Shown here: positions 1-8,986 of the stretch, in pieces
Layout of the letters: each line of letters starts with the position of its first letter
Numbering within the stretch: the first letter of the stretch is position 1
Source: Aeromonas simiae
GTDB taxonomy: Bacteria > Pseudomonadota > Gammaproteobacteria > Enterobacterales > Aeromonadaceae
Assembly: GCF_000820125.1 (NCBI RefSeq)
Contig: NZ_CDBY01000096.1
Coordinates: 1 to 36,991 of the forward strand
Direction of reading: 5' to 3'
Length of the DNA stretch: 36,991 bases
The notes under the pieces: generated by a model
The model's input: the letters and a program-made list of their open reading frames with translations, nothing else
Told to the model about the DNA's origin: nothing
Database searches by the model: none
Made by a program: the position numbers and the translations under genes

Positions 1-434
1 TTTGCGCGCTGATCAACAGTCCAGGCATAGGCGCCTCCCAGCCGGGTATAGAGGTCAAGCTGCTCGCTGATCGGCCCCCCTAGCTTGAGGCTGGCTTGCA
101 GCATCTGGCTCTTGGCCTCCCCCTCCAGTTTGATCCCCGCCAGCTCCCCGCGGGTCTCATATTTACCCAGCCAGTCATAACCCAGCTCGACGCCGACGTT
201 GCGATTTAGCTGATAGCCGGCAAATACCCCAAGTCCGAACGCATTCTTGTTGTCATCGCGCTGCTGTAAGCCGTCTTGCAGTTGCTCGACGAGGCGCTGG
301 GTATCGATGTCATAGAAGTGCGACCACCCCGCCTTGGCGCCAAGATACCAGCTGTTATCGTTACCCGCCGCGCAGGCGGTGCCGCCAAGCAGCAGGGTTG
401 TGGTGAAGAGAATGCCGTTTCTGAGCTGAGTCAT
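1..434 (-). CDS. OmpA-type outer membrane beta-barrel protein (partial, C-terminus beyond the left edge)
   Basis: About 144 codons of the N-terminal part are present; the gene runs off the left edge. The first 22 or so residues form a signal peptide (MTQLRNGILF, then a Leu/Thr/Gly-rich core ending TACAAG). The mature part has alternating aromatic and hydrophobic strands typical of the OmpA transmembrane domain: WYLGAKAGWSHFYD, GLGVFAGYQLNRNVGVELGYDWLG, and LYTRLGGAYAW near the edge. Such proteins fold as an eight-stranded barrel in the outer membrane, usually followed by a periplasmic peptidoglycan-binding domain, which cannot be checked here. The ATG at 434 has an AAGGA element upstream. It is transcribed away from the ilvA terminator, so it is an independent unit. 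Confidence 0.85.
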   Translation of the reverse strand, partial: MTQLRNGILFTTTLLLGGTACAAGNDNSWYLGAKAGWSHFYDIDTQRLVEQLQDGLQQRDDNKNAFGLGVFAGYQLNRNVGVELGYDWLGKYETRGELAGIKLEGEAKSQMLQASLKLGGPISEQLDLYTRLGGAYAWTVDQRA

Positions 435-626
435 GGGTCGTCCTTGTGAAAGTGAGTCCGGGGTGGTTCCTTCCCCCCAGGCTAGCCTAACGCAAACGAC
501 TTCAGTCTCAAATGTTCCTGATGAATGCACTGTGAGCGGGCCTGCATTTCTCCGTGATGGTGGCTGATGGGAGGCCACCCTACCTTGGCGCTAGCGTCTT
601 GCCGCTGGTTGCAGAGCGCAAAACAG
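435..626. other. Intergenic region between the OmpA-type gene and the ilvA terminator
   Basis: This stretch should hold the promoter of the leftward OmpA-type gene. The best candidate is a weak minus-strand TTGAGA / TAGGCT pair with a 16-bp spacer. A 10-bp palindrome AGGCTAGCCT lies at 479-488. No gene is seen here. Confidence 0.4.
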
Positions 627-650
627 AGAGGGAGGCCTAGGCCTCCCTCT
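627..650 (-). terminator. Palindromic terminator after the ilv operon
   Basis: A perfect 24-bp palindrome centred on CCTAGG, followed by CTGTTTT on the minus strand and TTTTT on the plus strand. It lies just beyond the ilvA stop, so it probably ends the ilvLGMEDA transcript. The flanking T runs on both strands allow bidirectional function. Confidence 0.85.
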
Positions 651-668
651 TTTTCACTCTCGGTTTGT

Positions 669-2201
669 TCAGCGCCGTGGGTTGCTTGCCAGGAAGCTGC
701 GATAGGCGGGATCGTCGCTCATCTCGTTCCAGTCGTAGCCAATCTCGTGCAGGTAGTCGTGGAAGGCGCTCACGTCTTCGTCCGGCAGTTCGAAGGCGCA
801 CAGCACCCGCCCGTAGTCGGCGCCGTGGTTACGATAGTGGAACAAGCTGATGTTCCAGCGGCAACCGAGGGTCTCAAGGAAGCGGATCAAGGCCCCCGGC
901 TGCTCCGGGAACTTGAAGCTGTAGAGACGTTCGCACAGGGCGCGCGCCGGCCGGCCACCAATCATGTAGCGCACGTGATTCTTGGCCAGCTCGCTTTCGG
1001 TCATGTTGACGACCGGGTAGCCCCCCTCTTCCAGTTGGCGCTGGATCTGGCCGAGCTCCTCCTCACCACCGGTCAGGCGCACCGAGACAAACAGGGCGGC
1101 CTGCTCCGGGTCGGAATAGCGATAGTTGAACTCGGTGACCATGCGCGGCCCCAGATTGCGGCAGAAGTCGAGGAAGGCTCCCTTGCGCTCGGGGATGGTG
1201 ACGGCCAGCATCCCTTCGCGTTTCTCACCGATCTCGCAGCGCTCGGAGACATAGCGCAGGCTGTGGAAGTTGACGTTGGCCCCGGACAGCACGGCGGCCA
1301 TCCGCCCCCCCTTGACCTGCTCGCGTTCGCAATAGGCCTTGAGGCCGGCCAGGGAAAGGGCGCCAGAGGGCTCGGCGATGGCTCGGCAGTCATCGAAGAT
1401 GTCCTTGAGGGCGGCGCAGATCTGGTCGTTGGAGACGGTCACCACGTCATCCAGATACTGATCGCACAGGCGGAAGGTCTCCTCGCCGATGCGGCGCACT
1501 GCCACCCCGTCGGCAAACAGGGAGACCCGATCCAGCGACACCGGCTTGCCGGCGGTCATAGCCGCCTTGAGGCAGGCCGAACCGTCGGACTCGACGCCGA
1601 TCACCTTGATGTCGGGCAGCAGTTGCTTGAGATAGACCGCTACCCCGGCCGCCAGACCACCGCCACCCACCGGCACGAAGACGTGGGTCAGGTGGGTGTC
1701 TTGCTCCAGCAGCTCCTTGCCGATGGTGCCTTGGCCGGCGATCACTTCGATATCGTCAAACGGCGGGATCGGGGTGTAGCCCTCAAGCTCGGCCAGACGC
1801 CGGCTCTCGGCATAGGCCTCGTCGAAGTTGTTACCGTGCAGCACCACCTGGCCGCCGTGGCGGCGCACCGCGTCGACCTTGATGTCCGGTGTGGTGGTCG
1901 GCATGACGATGGTCGCCTTGATGCCGAGCTTGGCGGCCGACAGGGCCACCCCTTGGGCATGGTTGCCGGCCGAGGCGGCTATGACGCCGCGCGCCTTCTG
2001 CTCGGCGCTCAGGGTGGCGATCTTGTGGTAGGCGCCGCGCAGCTTGAAAGAGTGTACCGGTTGCAGATCCTCGCGCTTGAGCGCCACGTGGTTGCCGAGG
2101 CGCTCCGAGAGCTTCTTCAGGGTCTGCAACGGGGTGACCCGCGCCGCCTCGTAGACGGGCGAGAGCAGGATCTTGCGTAGATATTCGGCAGCAGAAACCA
2201 T
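669..2201 (-). CDS. ilvA: Threonine ammonia-lyase, biosynthetic
   Basis: Converts L-threonine to 2-oxobutanoate and ammonia, the first committed step of isoleucine synthesis; PLP-dependent and, in the family, inhibited by isoleucine. The 510-residue product matches the usual length of about 514. The PLP lysine is in SFKLRGAYHK (K53), SAGNHAQG follows, and the glycine-rich phosphate-binding loop GGGGLAAG is near residue 180. The C-terminal third holds the tandem ACT-like regulatory domains (for example RYSDPEQAALFVSVRL and KFPEQPGALIRFLETLG), so this is the allosteric biosynthetic form rather than catabolic TdcB. It is the last gene of the ilv operon, 3 bp after ilvD. Confidence 0.97.
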   Translation of the reverse strand: MVSAAEYLRKILLSPVYEAARVTPLQTLKKLSERLGNHVALKREDLQPVHSFKLRGAYHKIATLSAEQKARGVIAASAGNHAQGVALSAAKLGIKATIVMPTTTPDIKVDAVRRHGGQVVLHGNNFDEAYAESRRLAELEGYTPIPPFDDIEVIAGQGTIGKELLEQDTHLTHVFVPVGGGGLAAGVAVYLKQLLPDIKVIGVESDGSACLKAAMTAGKPVSLDRVSLFADGVAVRRIGEETFRLCDQYLDDVVTVSNDQICAALKDIFDDCRAIAEPSGALSLAGLKAYCEREQVKGGRMAAVLSGANVNFHSLRYVSERCEIGEKREGMLAVTIPERKGAFLDFCRNLGPRMVTEFNYRYSDPEQAALFVSVRLTGGEEELGQIQRQLEEGGYPVVNMTESELAKNHVRYMIGGRPARALCERLYSFKFPEQPGALIRFLETLGCRWNISLFHYRNHGADYGRVLCAFELPDEDVSAFHDYLHEIGYDWNEMSDDPAYRSFLASNPRR

Positions 2202-2204
2202 GGT

Positions 2205-4055
2205 TTACTCCTCCAGCTTGCTGCGATCGCGCACTGCACCCTGGTCGGCGCTGGTGGCCAGCATGGCGTAGGCGCGCAGGGCAAACGACACGGCGCGCTC
2301 GCGGCTGACCGGCTTCCAAGCCTTGGCGCCGCGCGCCTCCATGGCGGAGCGGCGCGTGGCGAGCACCTCGTCGGCCACTTCCAGCACCAGTTCCCGGGTC
2401 GGGATGTTGATGCGAATGGTGTCGCCGTTCTCGACCAGGCCTATGGTGCCGCCAGCCGCGGCCTCCGGCGAGACGTGGCCGATGGAGAGGCCCGATGTGC
2501 CACCGGAGAAGCGACCATCGGTGATCAGGGCGCACGCCTTACCCAACCCCATGGACTTGAGGTAGGAGGTGGGGTAGAGCATCTCCTGCATGCCGGGGCC
2601 ACCCTTGGGCCCTTCGTAGCGGATCACCACGACTTCGCCGGCCTTAACCGTGCCGTCGAGGATGCCGGCCACGGCCTCTTCCTGGCTCTCGAATACCCGG
2701 GCCGGGCCGCGGAAGGTGAGGTTCTCTTCATCCACACCCGCGGTCTTGACGATGGCACCCTTGAGGGCGACGTTACCGGTCAGCACCGCAAGGCCCCCCT
2801 CCTGGCTGTAGGCGTGATCCAGCGAGCGGATGCAGCCTTCGGCTCTGTCCAAGTCCAGCTCATCCCAGCGGCAATCCTGGCTGAAGGCACGGGTGGTGCG
2901 AATGCCGGCCGGGCCGGCGCGGTAGAAGCAGGCCACCTCGTCGGTCGGCTGGCGGCTCACGTCATACTCTTCCAGCAGTTCACGGAGCGACATGCCGAGC
3001 ACGTTGCGGGTGTCGCCGTGCACCAGGCCGGCACGCTCCAGCTGGCCGAGGATAGCCACCACACCGCCGGCGCGGTGCACGTCTTCCATGTGGTATTTCT
3101 GGGTCGAAGGGGCCACCTTGCACAGCTGGGGCACCTTGCGCGACAGGCGGTCGATATCGGCCATGGTGAAGTCGACACCGGCTTCCTGGGCTGCCGCCAG
3201 CAGGTGCAGCACTGTGTTGGTGGAGCCGCCCATGGCGATGTCGAGGGCCATGGCGTTCTCAAAGGCTGCCTTGTTGGCGATATTGCGCGGCAACGCCGAG
3301 GCATCGTCCTGCTCATACCAGCGCTTGGTTAGGGCCACGATGCGCTGGCCGGCCAGCTTGAACAGCTGCTCGCGGTCGCTGTGGGTGGCCAGCAGCGAGC
3401 CGTTGCCCGGCTGGGAGAGGCCGAGCGCCTCGGTCAGGCAGTTCATGGAGTTGGCGGTGAACATGCCGGAGCAGGAGCCGCAGGTGGGGCAGGCGCTGCG
3501 CTCAACCTGCTCGCTCTGGGCGTCGGAGACCTTGGGGTCGGCGCCCTGGATCATGGCATCCACCAGATCCAGCTTGATGATCTGATCGGAGAGCTTGGTC
3601 TTGCCGGCCTCCATCGGGCCGCCGGAGACGAAGATCACCGGGATATTGATGCGCAGGGCCGCCATCAGCATCCCCGGGGTGATCTTGTCGCAGTTGGAGA
3701 TGCACACCATCGCATCGGCGCAGTGGGCATTGACCATGTACTCGACCGAGTCGGCGATAAGCTCGCGCGACGGCAAGGAGTAGAGCATGCCGCCGTGGCC
3801 CATGGCGATGCCGTCATCGACGGCGATGGTGTTGAACTCTTTGGCCACCCCGCCGGCGGCCTCGATCTCACGGGCGACCAGTTGGCCCAGATCCTTGAGG
3901 TGAACGTGACCCGGCACGAACTGGGTGAAGGAGTTGACCACGGCGATGATGGGTTTGCCGAAGTCGTCCTCTTTCATGCCGGTGGCACGCCACAGGGCGC
4001 GGGCTCCGGCCATGTTGCGGCCGTGGGTGGTGGTGGCGGATCTCAGCTTCGGCAT
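2205..4055 (-). CDS. ilvD: Dihydroxy-acid dehydratase
   Basis: Dehydrates 2,3-dihydroxy-isovalerate and 2,3-dihydroxy-3-methylvalerate to the 2-oxo acids that IlvE transaminates. The 616 residues equal the E. coli length. Iron-sulfur ligands are visible at C122 (NCDKITPGM) and C195 ([17 protein letters not shown]), and the Mg-binding region [13 protein letters not shown] is around residue 80. It lies between ilvE and ilvA in the operon. The 123-bp gap upstream, toward ilvE, is unusually long for this operon and contains two strong hairpins. Confidence 0.97.
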   Translation of the reverse strand: MPKLRSATTTHGRNMAGARALWRATGMKEDDFGKPIIAVVNSFTQFVPGHVHLKDLGQLVAREIEAAGGVAKEFNTIAVDDGIAMGHGGMLYSLPSRELIADSVEYMVNAHCADAMVCISNCDKITPGMLMAALRINIPVIFVSGGPMEAGKTKLSDQIIKLDLVDAMIQGADPKVSDAQSEQVERSACPTCGSCSGMFTANSMNCLTEALGLSQPGNGSLLATHSDREQLFKLAGQRIVALTKRWYEQDDASALPRNIANKAAFENAMALDIAMGGSTNTVLHLLAAAQEAGVDFTMADIDRLSRKVPQLCKVAPSTQKYHMEDVHRAGGVVAILGQLERAGLVHGDTRNVLGMSLRELLEEYDVSRQPTDEVACFYRAGPAGIRTTRAFSQDCRWDELDLDRAEGCIRSLDHAYSQEGGLAVLTGNVALKGAIVKTAGVDEENLTFRGPARVFESQEEAVAGILDGTVKAGEVVVIRYEGPKGGPGMQEMLYPTSYLKSMGLGKACALITDGRFSGGTSGLSIGHVSPEAAAGGTIGLVENGDTIRINIPTRELVLEVADEVLATRRSAMEARGAKAWKPVSRERAVSFALRAYAMLATSADQGAVRDRSKLEE

Positions 4056-4115
4056 TATTTCTACTCCCTGAATACCTGGCCCTGTCGGGCACTCGAATGT
4101 GTAAGGTGGAATCGG

Positions 4116-4172
4116 TCCGGGTCAGGGTGGTCCCTCACCCGGAGCGACTCGGGGAGGTGTCGCCACCTCCCC
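4116..4172 (-). repeat. Two consecutive hairpins in the ilvE-ilvD spacer
   Basis: First hairpin: TCCGGGT (4116-4122) pairs with ACCCGGA (4137-4143), enclosing a 1x1 mismatch and a second AGGG/CCCT stem with a 4-nt loop. Second hairpin: GGGGAGGTG (4151-4159) pairs perfectly with CACCTCCCC (4164-4172) around a 4-nt loop. Neither is followed by a T run on the minus strand, so they are not typical intrinsic terminators. They could stabilise the upstream ilvGME mRNA segment or act as partial terminators or processing sites. Confidence 0.7.
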
Positions 4173-4178
4173 GCTGTG

Positions 4179-5102
4179 TCAGTCGTTGACCGGGGTCAGC
4201 CAACCCCATTTATCTTCGGTCTGGCCGTTGAACAGGCCGAAGAAGGCAGTTTGCAGTCGCTCGGTCACCGGGCCGCGACAGCCGGCGCCCACCTGCATGC
4301 GATCGACCGAGCGCACCGGGGTCACCTCGGCAGCCGTGCCGGTCATGAAGATCTCGTCGGCCACATAGAGCGCCTCGCGCGGCAACGCCTGCTCGCGCAC
4401 TTCATACCCCAGGTCACGGGCGAGCGTCATGATGGTGTCGCGGGTGATGCCGGGCAGGATGGCAGCGGTGGTGGGCGGGGTGAACAGCACGCCGTTCTTC
4501 ACCAGGAACAGGTTCTCTCCGGCCCCTTCGCTCAAGTAGCCGTTCACATCCAGCGCCAGCCCTTCGGCGAAACCGTTGCGCTTGGCCTCGCGGCTGATGA
4601 GCTGGGAGGAGAGGTAGTTGCCGCCGGCCTTGGCCCCGGTGGGGATGGTGTTGGGGGCGAGCCGGTTCCAGGAGGTGACGCAGACATCCACCCCGTTTTT
4701 CAGCCCCTCTTCGCCGAGATAGGCGCCCCAGGGCACGGCCGCGACGATCACGTCGGCCTTGGCATCCTTGGGAGGATGCAGGCCAAGGCCCACGTTACCG
4801 ATGAAGGCCAGCGGACGCAGGTAGCCACTCTTGAGGCCATTCTCGCGCACCACGGCGCGGCAGGCTTCGTTGACCTGCTCCTCGTTGTAGGGAACGTCCA
4901 TCCAGTAGATCTTGGCGGAGTCGAACAGGCGGCGGGTGTGCTCTTGCAGGCGGAAGATGCAGGTGCCCTTGGGGGTGTCGTAGGCGCGCACCCCCTCGAA
5001 CACCGAAGAGCCGTAGTGCAGCGCATGGGTCATGACGTGCACCTGGGCGCTCTCCCAGGGAACCAGTTGGCCGTTGAACCAGATGTATTGGGGCTGTGAC
5101 AT
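4179..5102 (-). CDS. ilvE: Branched-chain amino acid aminotransferase
   Basis: PLP fold-type IV transaminase that makes isoleucine, valine and leucine from their 2-oxo acids with glutamate. The 307-residue product starts MSQPQYIWFNG and carries HALHYGSSVFEGVRAY. The PLP lysine lies in TGAKAGGNYLSSQL near residue 158, and EGAGENLF follows. The start at 5102 matches family N-termini; an in-frame extension to 5261 would overlap ilvM and has no family support. It lies 11 bp downstream of ilvM. Confidence 0.96.
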   Translation of the reverse strand: MSQPQYIWFNGQLVPWESAQVHVMTHALHYGSSVFEGVRAYDTPKGTCIFRLQEHTRRLFDSAKIYWMDVPYNEEQVNEACRAVVRENGLKSGYLRPLAFIGNVGLGLHPPKDAKADVIVAAVPWGAYLGEEGLKNGVDVCVTSWNRLAPNTIPTGAKAGGNYLSSQLISREAKRNGFAEGLALDVNGYLSEGAGENLFLVKNGVLFTPPTTAAILPGITRDTIMTLARDLGYEVREQALPREALYVADEIFMTGTAAEVTPVRSVDRMQVGAGCRGPVTERLQTAFFGLFNGQTEDKWGWLTPVND

Positions 5103-5113
5103 GGGCAAGTTCC

Positions 5114-5377
5114 TTATGCTCTGAGGCTCGAGCGCTGCTGGGGGGCAGCGGCATGGCAGCTGTCGACGCGGGAGACGTCCACCAGTTTGTCCAGCTGGCT
5201 CCACAGCTGCTGGATCGGACGGCATGACTCGACAGTAACCGTGATCCGCAGCTGTTGGCAATCCTGCTCCATGTTGAGGGCGCAGAGATTGAAGCCGCGG
5301 TGACGAACCACGCGCAGGACGCGCTCCATGACTTCCGGTTTCGCTTGGGCATGGATCTGCAGGGTATGTTGGCTCAT
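5114..5377 (-). CDS. ilvM: Acetolactate synthase II, small regulatory subunit
   Basis: An 87-residue ACT-domain protein, the same length as E. coli IlvM. It begins [20 protein letters not shown] and includes [12 protein letters not shown], as in the IlvM/IlvN family. It is needed for full activity of the large subunit IlvG. Its ATG (5377) overlaps the ilvG stop codon in an ATGA arrangement (5374-5377), implying translational coupling and balanced subunit production. Confidence 0.95.
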   Translation of the reverse strand: MSQHTLQIHAQAKPEVMERVLRVVRHRGFNLCALNMEQDCQQLRITVTVESCRPIQQLWSQLDKLVDVSRVDSCHAAAPQQRSSLRA

Positions 5378-7020
5378 AGGCGTTGCTCCATCATCTTGTG
5401 ATTGGCGACTCCCGGCGGAACCAGGGGCCACACGTTTTCTTCCTCTGAAATAGCCACATGCAGCAGGTAGGCGCCATCGTGCGCCAGCAGCCGATCGAGG
5501 GCGGGCTCGATCTCGGCCTTGCATGTGATGGTCTCACCGCGGATGCCGAAGGCGGCGGCGAGGGTCACAAAATCGGGGTTGTCGGAGAGGTTGGTCTCGC
5601 TGTAGCGGCCGTCGAAGAACAGCTCCTGCCACTGGCGCACCATGCCGAGACGCTGGTTGTCGAGCAGCACCATCTTCACCTTGAGACCGGCACGGCGGAT
5701 GGTGCCGAGCTCCTGCACGTTCATCATGAAGGAGCCGTCGCCACTCACCAGCACCACCTCATCCTCGGGACGGGCCATCTTGGCCCCGATGGCGGCCGGC
5801 AGGCCGAAGCCCATGGTGCCGAGGCCGGCGCTGGAGAGATGGTTGCGCGGATTGTCAAAACGCATGTGCTGGGCCACCCACATCTGGTGCTGGCCCACGT
5901 CGCAGGCGACCACGGCATTGCTGGGCAGGCGCTCGCTCAGGCGGCGCAGCAGGGCCGGGGCATAGATGGCGTCACCGGGATGGGCGTAGTCGAAGGCGTG
6001 GTCATGGGCCAGGGCGGCGCAGTGGGCGCGCCAGGGGCCGATGGAGAGTGGGCGAGCCAGTGCCGGCAGCACCAGATTGAGGTGGGTGGTGATGCCCACA
6101 TCGGCGGCGCGGCGTTTGCCGAGTTCGGCCGCATCCACATCCAGATGGATCACCCTGGCGTGGGGGGCGAAGGCCTCCAGCTTGCCGGTGACCCGGTCAT
6201 CGAAGCGGGCACCGACTACGACCAACAGGTCACACATCTGTACCGCATAGTTGGCGGCCTTGGTGCCGTGCATGCCGAGCATGCCGAGAAAAACCGGGCT
6301 GTCGGGGTCCAGGGTGCCGATCCCCTTGAGTGTGGTCACGCCCGGCATGCCGGTGGCGGCGGCAAAGTCGCGCAGCGCGGCCTCAGCATTGGCCATGCCG
6401 ACGCCGCCACCCACGTAGAGCAGGGGGCGCTCGGCGGCGGCCAGCAGGGCGCGGGCCTGTTCCAGTTCGCCCATCGGCAGGCTCTCGCTCTGGTTGATGG
6501 CGGCGAGCGGAGTGCGCGGCGAGAAGGTGGCCAGCTGCACATCCTTGGGGAGGTCGATGAGCACCGGCCCGGGTCGTCCTTCGCTGGCGATGGCGAAGGC
6601 TTCGGCGATCACTTCGGGCAGATCTTCCACATCGGTGACCATGAAGGAGTGCTTGGTGCAGGAGAGGGACATGCCGAGTACGTCGACCTCTTGGAAGGCG
6701 TCGGTGCCGATAGCGGAGCAGGGCACCTGGCCGGAGATGGCCACCAGGGGGATGGAGTCGAGCAGCGCCTCGGCCAGACCGGTCACCAGGTTGGTGGCTC
6801 CGGGGCCCGAGGTGGCGATGCAGACCCCGACCCGGCCGCTGGCTCTGGCGTAACCGACCGCCGCCATGGCGGCCCCCTGCTCATGGCGGCACAGCTGGTG
6901 GGCGAGTCCGCCGTCATAGAGGGCGTCGTAGACCGGCATGATGGCCCCCCCGGGATAACCGAATACCTGGGTGACCCCCTGTTGTTTGAGGGCCGCGACC
7001 ACGAACTGAGCACCATTCAT
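5374..7020 (-). CDS. ilvG: Acetolactate synthase II, large catalytic subunit
   Basis: TPP- and FAD-dependent enzyme joining pyruvate with pyruvate (valine and leucine) or 2-oxobutanoate (isoleucine). The 548 residues match intact enterobacterial IlvG. Visible elements are [19 protein letters not shown] near the N-terminus, the catalytic glutamate in [24 protein letters not shown], and the TPP motif [14 protein letters not shown] with [11 protein letters not shown]. The frame is open throughout, unlike the well-known frameshifted ilvG of E. coli K-12. The start at 7020 ([11 protein letters not shown]) is preferred over the ATG two codons upstream, because AGGA lies 9 nt before it and homologues begin there. 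Confidence 0.96.
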   Translation of the reverse strand: MNGAQFVVAALKQQGVTQVFGYPGGAIMPVYDALYDGGLAHQLCRHEQGAAMAAVGYARASGRVGVCIATSGPGATNLVTGLAEALLDSIPLVAISGQVPCSAIGTDAFQEVDVLGMSLSCTKHSFMVTDVEDLPEVIAEAFAIASEGRPGPVLIDLPKDVQLATFSPRTPLAAINQSESLPMGELEQARALLAAAERPLLYVGGGVGMANAEAALRDFAAATGMPGVTTLKGIGTLDPDSPVFLGMLGMHGTKAANYAVQMCDLLVVVGARFDDRVTGKLEAFAPHARVIHLDVDAAELGKRRAADVGITTHLNLVLPALARPLSIGPWRAHCAALAHDHAFDYAHPGDAIYAPALLRRLSERLPSNAVVACDVGQHQMWVAQHMRFDNPRNHLSSAGLGTMGFGLPAAIGAKMARPEDEVVLVSGDGSFMMNVQELGTIRRAGLKVKMVLLDNQRLGMVRQWQELFFDGRYSETNLSDNPDFVTLAAAFGIRGETITCKAEIEPALDRLLAHDGAYLLHVAISEEENVWPLVPPGVANHKMMEQRL

Positions 7021-7061
7021 CTGCATACATCCTGTCCTTGCTATTCCTGAGGGCCAACCAG

Positions 7062-7098
7062 GTAAAGAAAAACCCCCGAGCTTTTTGGGCTCGGGGGT
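7062..7098 (-). terminator. ilv attenuator terminator
   Basis: On the minus strand CCCCCGAGC pairs with GCTCGGGGG around a short loop and is followed by a T-rich run. It lies between the ilvL leader stop and ilvG, the position of the classical attenuator. Efficient translation of the Ile/Val/Leu-rich leader would favour this terminator; ribosome stalling would favour readthrough. Confidence 0.92.
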
Positions 7099-7124
7099 CG
7101 TCTTGTCGGTTTGCCGGTCTGGGT

Positions 7125-7223
7125 CTATCCCTTGTTCCGTGCAGCCAAACGAGCCCCGAGCGGTGTAATAATCACCACCACTAGGACCACAATAATGCTG
7201 ACGAAACGGGAGACCAGGCTCAT
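7125..7223 (-). CDS. ilvL: ilv operon leader peptide
   Basis: A 32-residue peptide, [19 protein letters not shown] followed by [13 protein letters not shown], with a nearly unbroken run of Ile, Val and Leu codons. E. coli IlvL has the same length and pattern. The sequence supports the internal ATG at 7223 rather than longer in-frame extensions. Ribosome stalling on the run when charged tRNAs for branched-chain amino acids are scarce is the known control mechanism. The attenuator hairpin follows 27 bp downstream. Confidence 0.92.
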   Translation of the reverse strand: MSLVSRFVSIIVVLVVVIITPLGARLAARNKG

Positions 7224-7269
7224 GACTAAATCCAATTTTAAACGGCGCCACCGCCGCGAATGACTATTA

Positions 7270-7298
7270 GAACTAGCATGGGGGCTTTTCGTGAGCAA
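7270..7298 (-). promoter_or_regulatory. Candidate ilvL promoter
   Basis: Minus-strand TTGCTC (7298-7293) and TAGTTC (7275-7270) are separated by 17 bp. Transcription would start near 7262, about 40 nt before the ilvL ATG, which fits an attenuated leader RNA. The -10 match is only moderate. Confidence 0.4.
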
Positions 7299-7411
7299 GA
7301 CTTTTTTTCGTGACAAGTTTCTGTTTTTCGAGATAACGCTTTCACTGCGTCAGTTGATTTATCTGGCTCGTGATTCATGGGTAGAACAATATAAAGAGCG
7401 GGGTGTAAATC

Positions 7412-8923
7412 ATGTCATTAGCTGTGGTTTACAGCCGGGCCAGCCTGGGTGTCGAGGCACCGCTGGTTACGGTGGAGGTTCATCTCTCCAATGGCCTGCC
7501 GGCCTTCAATATCGTCGGTTTGCCCGAGACCTCGGTGAAGGAGTCGCGCGATCGGGTGCGCAGTGCCCTGCTCAACGGTAACTTCGAGTTTCCTGCCCGC
7601 CGCATCACGGTCAACCTAGCGCCAGCCGATCTGCCCAAGGAGGGAGGCCGCTTCGATCTGGCCATCGCGCTCGGCATTCTGGCGGCCTCACAGCAGATAC
7701 CGGCGAACAGCCTGCCAGATCATGAATTCTTGGGGGAGCTGGCCCTGACGGGGGAGCTGCGCCCGGTTTTCGGTGTGCTGCCGGCGGTATTGGCCAGCCG
7801 CGCCGCCGGACGCACTCTGGTGGTCGCGCGTGACAATGGCGCCGAGGCTGCCTTGATCCGCGATGCGCAGGTGCGCTGCGCGCATCAGTTACTGGCGGTG
7901 ACCGCCTGGATCTCGGGGCAGCTGGCGCTGCCCTTTCCCGAGCCGGCTACGCCGGAAAGCGATGGCCACGAAGTGCCCGATTTACTCGATGTCATTGGTC
8001 AGTCCCAGGCCAAGCGGGCACTGGAGATCGCCGCCGCCGGCTGCCACCACCTGCTGCTCATCGGGCCGCCCGGCACCGGCAAGAGCATGCTGGCGAGCCG
8101 GCTGTCTGGCATCCTGCCTCCCCTGAGTGAGGCGGAGGCGCAAGAGAGCGCCGCCATTCACTCCATCGGTGGGCACGGACTCTATGGTTGGGGTCGGCGT
8201 CCCTATCGCTGCCCGCACCACAGTGCCTCGGCGGTGGCGCTGGTCGGGGGCGGCAGCCAGCCAAGGCCAGGGGAGATCTCGCTTGCTCACAATGGCGTGC
8301 TGTTTTTAGACGAATTGCCCGAGTTCGAACGCAAGGTGCTCGACAATCTGCGTGAGCCGCTCGAGAGCGGCCACATCACCATCAGCAGGGCGGCCAGGCA
8401 GGTGGATTTTCCTGCCTCTTTCCAGCTGGTGGCGGCCATGAACCCCAGCCCCTGCGGTCACTATGGCGATGGCCAGACCCGCTCCACGCCGGAGCAAGTG
8501 CTGCGGTATCTCGGCCGCCTGTCGGGCCCCTTTCTCGATCGCTTCGATCTGACGGTGGAGGTCCCGCTGCTGCCCAAGGGGAGCTTAAGCGGTACGCCGG
8601 AGCGGGGGGAGTGCAGCGCCGTGGTGCGAGAGCGGGTCGTGGCGGCGCGCCAGCGTATGCTTGCCCGCAGTGGCAAGCTCAATCAGCGTCTGGATAGTCG
8701 GGAAATCGAAGAAATTTGTCGCTTATCGCCGCAAGACGCGGACTTTCTTGAGGGGGCCATCCAGCGGCTTGGCCTCAGCATTCGAGCCTGGCATCGGATT
8801 CTGAGGGTGGCGCGCACCATCGCCGATCTGGCGGGCGAGGGGACGATAGAGCGCCGTCATCTGGTGGAGGCGCTCGGTTATCGGGCCATGGATCGCCTGT
8901 TGTTACGGCTTCGTGGCACATAG
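7412..8923 (+). CDS. yifB: YifB/ComM family AAA+ ATPase (Mg-chelatase-like)
   Basis: A 503-residue member of the YifB/ComM family. The N-terminal ChlI-like domain begins MSLAVVYSRASLGVEAPLV and includes FPARRITVNLAPADLPKEG. The AAA+ core has a Walker A GPPGTGKSM near residue 218 and a Walker B region VLFLDELPEF near residue 295, and a Mg-chelatase C-terminal domain follows. In naturally competent relatives ComM is a helicase that aids branch migration during integration of transforming DNA; that role here is inferred. It is divergent from ilvL, as in E. coli. The start is preceded by GAGCGGGGTG. Confidence 0.93.
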   Translation: MSLAVVYSRASLGVEAPLVTVEVHLSNGLPAFNIVGLPETSVKESRDRVRSALLNGNFEFPARRITVNLAPADLPKEGGRFDLAIALGILAASQQIPANSLPDHEFLGELALTGELRPVFGVLPAVLASRAAGRTLVVARDNGAEAALIRDAQVRCAHQLLAVTAWISGQLALPFPEPATPESDGHEVPDLLDVIGQSQAKRALEIAAAGCHHLLLIGPPGTGKSMLASRLSGILPPLSEAEAQESAAIHSIGGHGLYGWGRRPYRCPHHSASAVALVGGGSQPRPGEISLAHNGVLFLDELPEFERKVLDNLREPLESGHITISRAARQVDFPASFQLVAAMNPSPCGHYGDGQTRSTPEQVLRYLGRLSGPFLDRFDLTVEVPLLPKGSLSGTPERGECSAVVRERVVAARQRMLARSGKLNQRLDSREIEEICRLSPQDADFLEGAIQRLGLSIRAWHRILRVARTIADLAGEGTIERRHLVEALGYRAMDRLLLRLRGT

Positions 8924-8986
8924 TCTGTGTCACTGGCGGCATGATAATATGTGAGGTCTGACCAGAATTGACAAGGAAGCCGGCCT

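Noticed and set aside
567-2180. Long plus-strand open frame antisense to ilvA
   Set aside because: Its translation is His/Gly/Gln/Asp-rich, typical of the complement of a GC-rich gene, with no recognisable domain; ilvA on the other strand is unambiguous.
4179-5261. Longer ilvE reading frame with an N-terminal extension
   Set aside because: The extension overlaps ilvM and has no family similarity; the ATG at 5102 matches known IlvE starts.
5458-7050. 530-codon plus-strand open frame antisense to ilvG
   Set aside because: Complement shadow of a clear ilvG gene in GC-rich DNA.
7027-7124. ilvX-like small peptide between ilvL and ilvG
   Set aside because: No ATG with a ribosome binding site in a suitable frame; the space is occupied by the attenuator.
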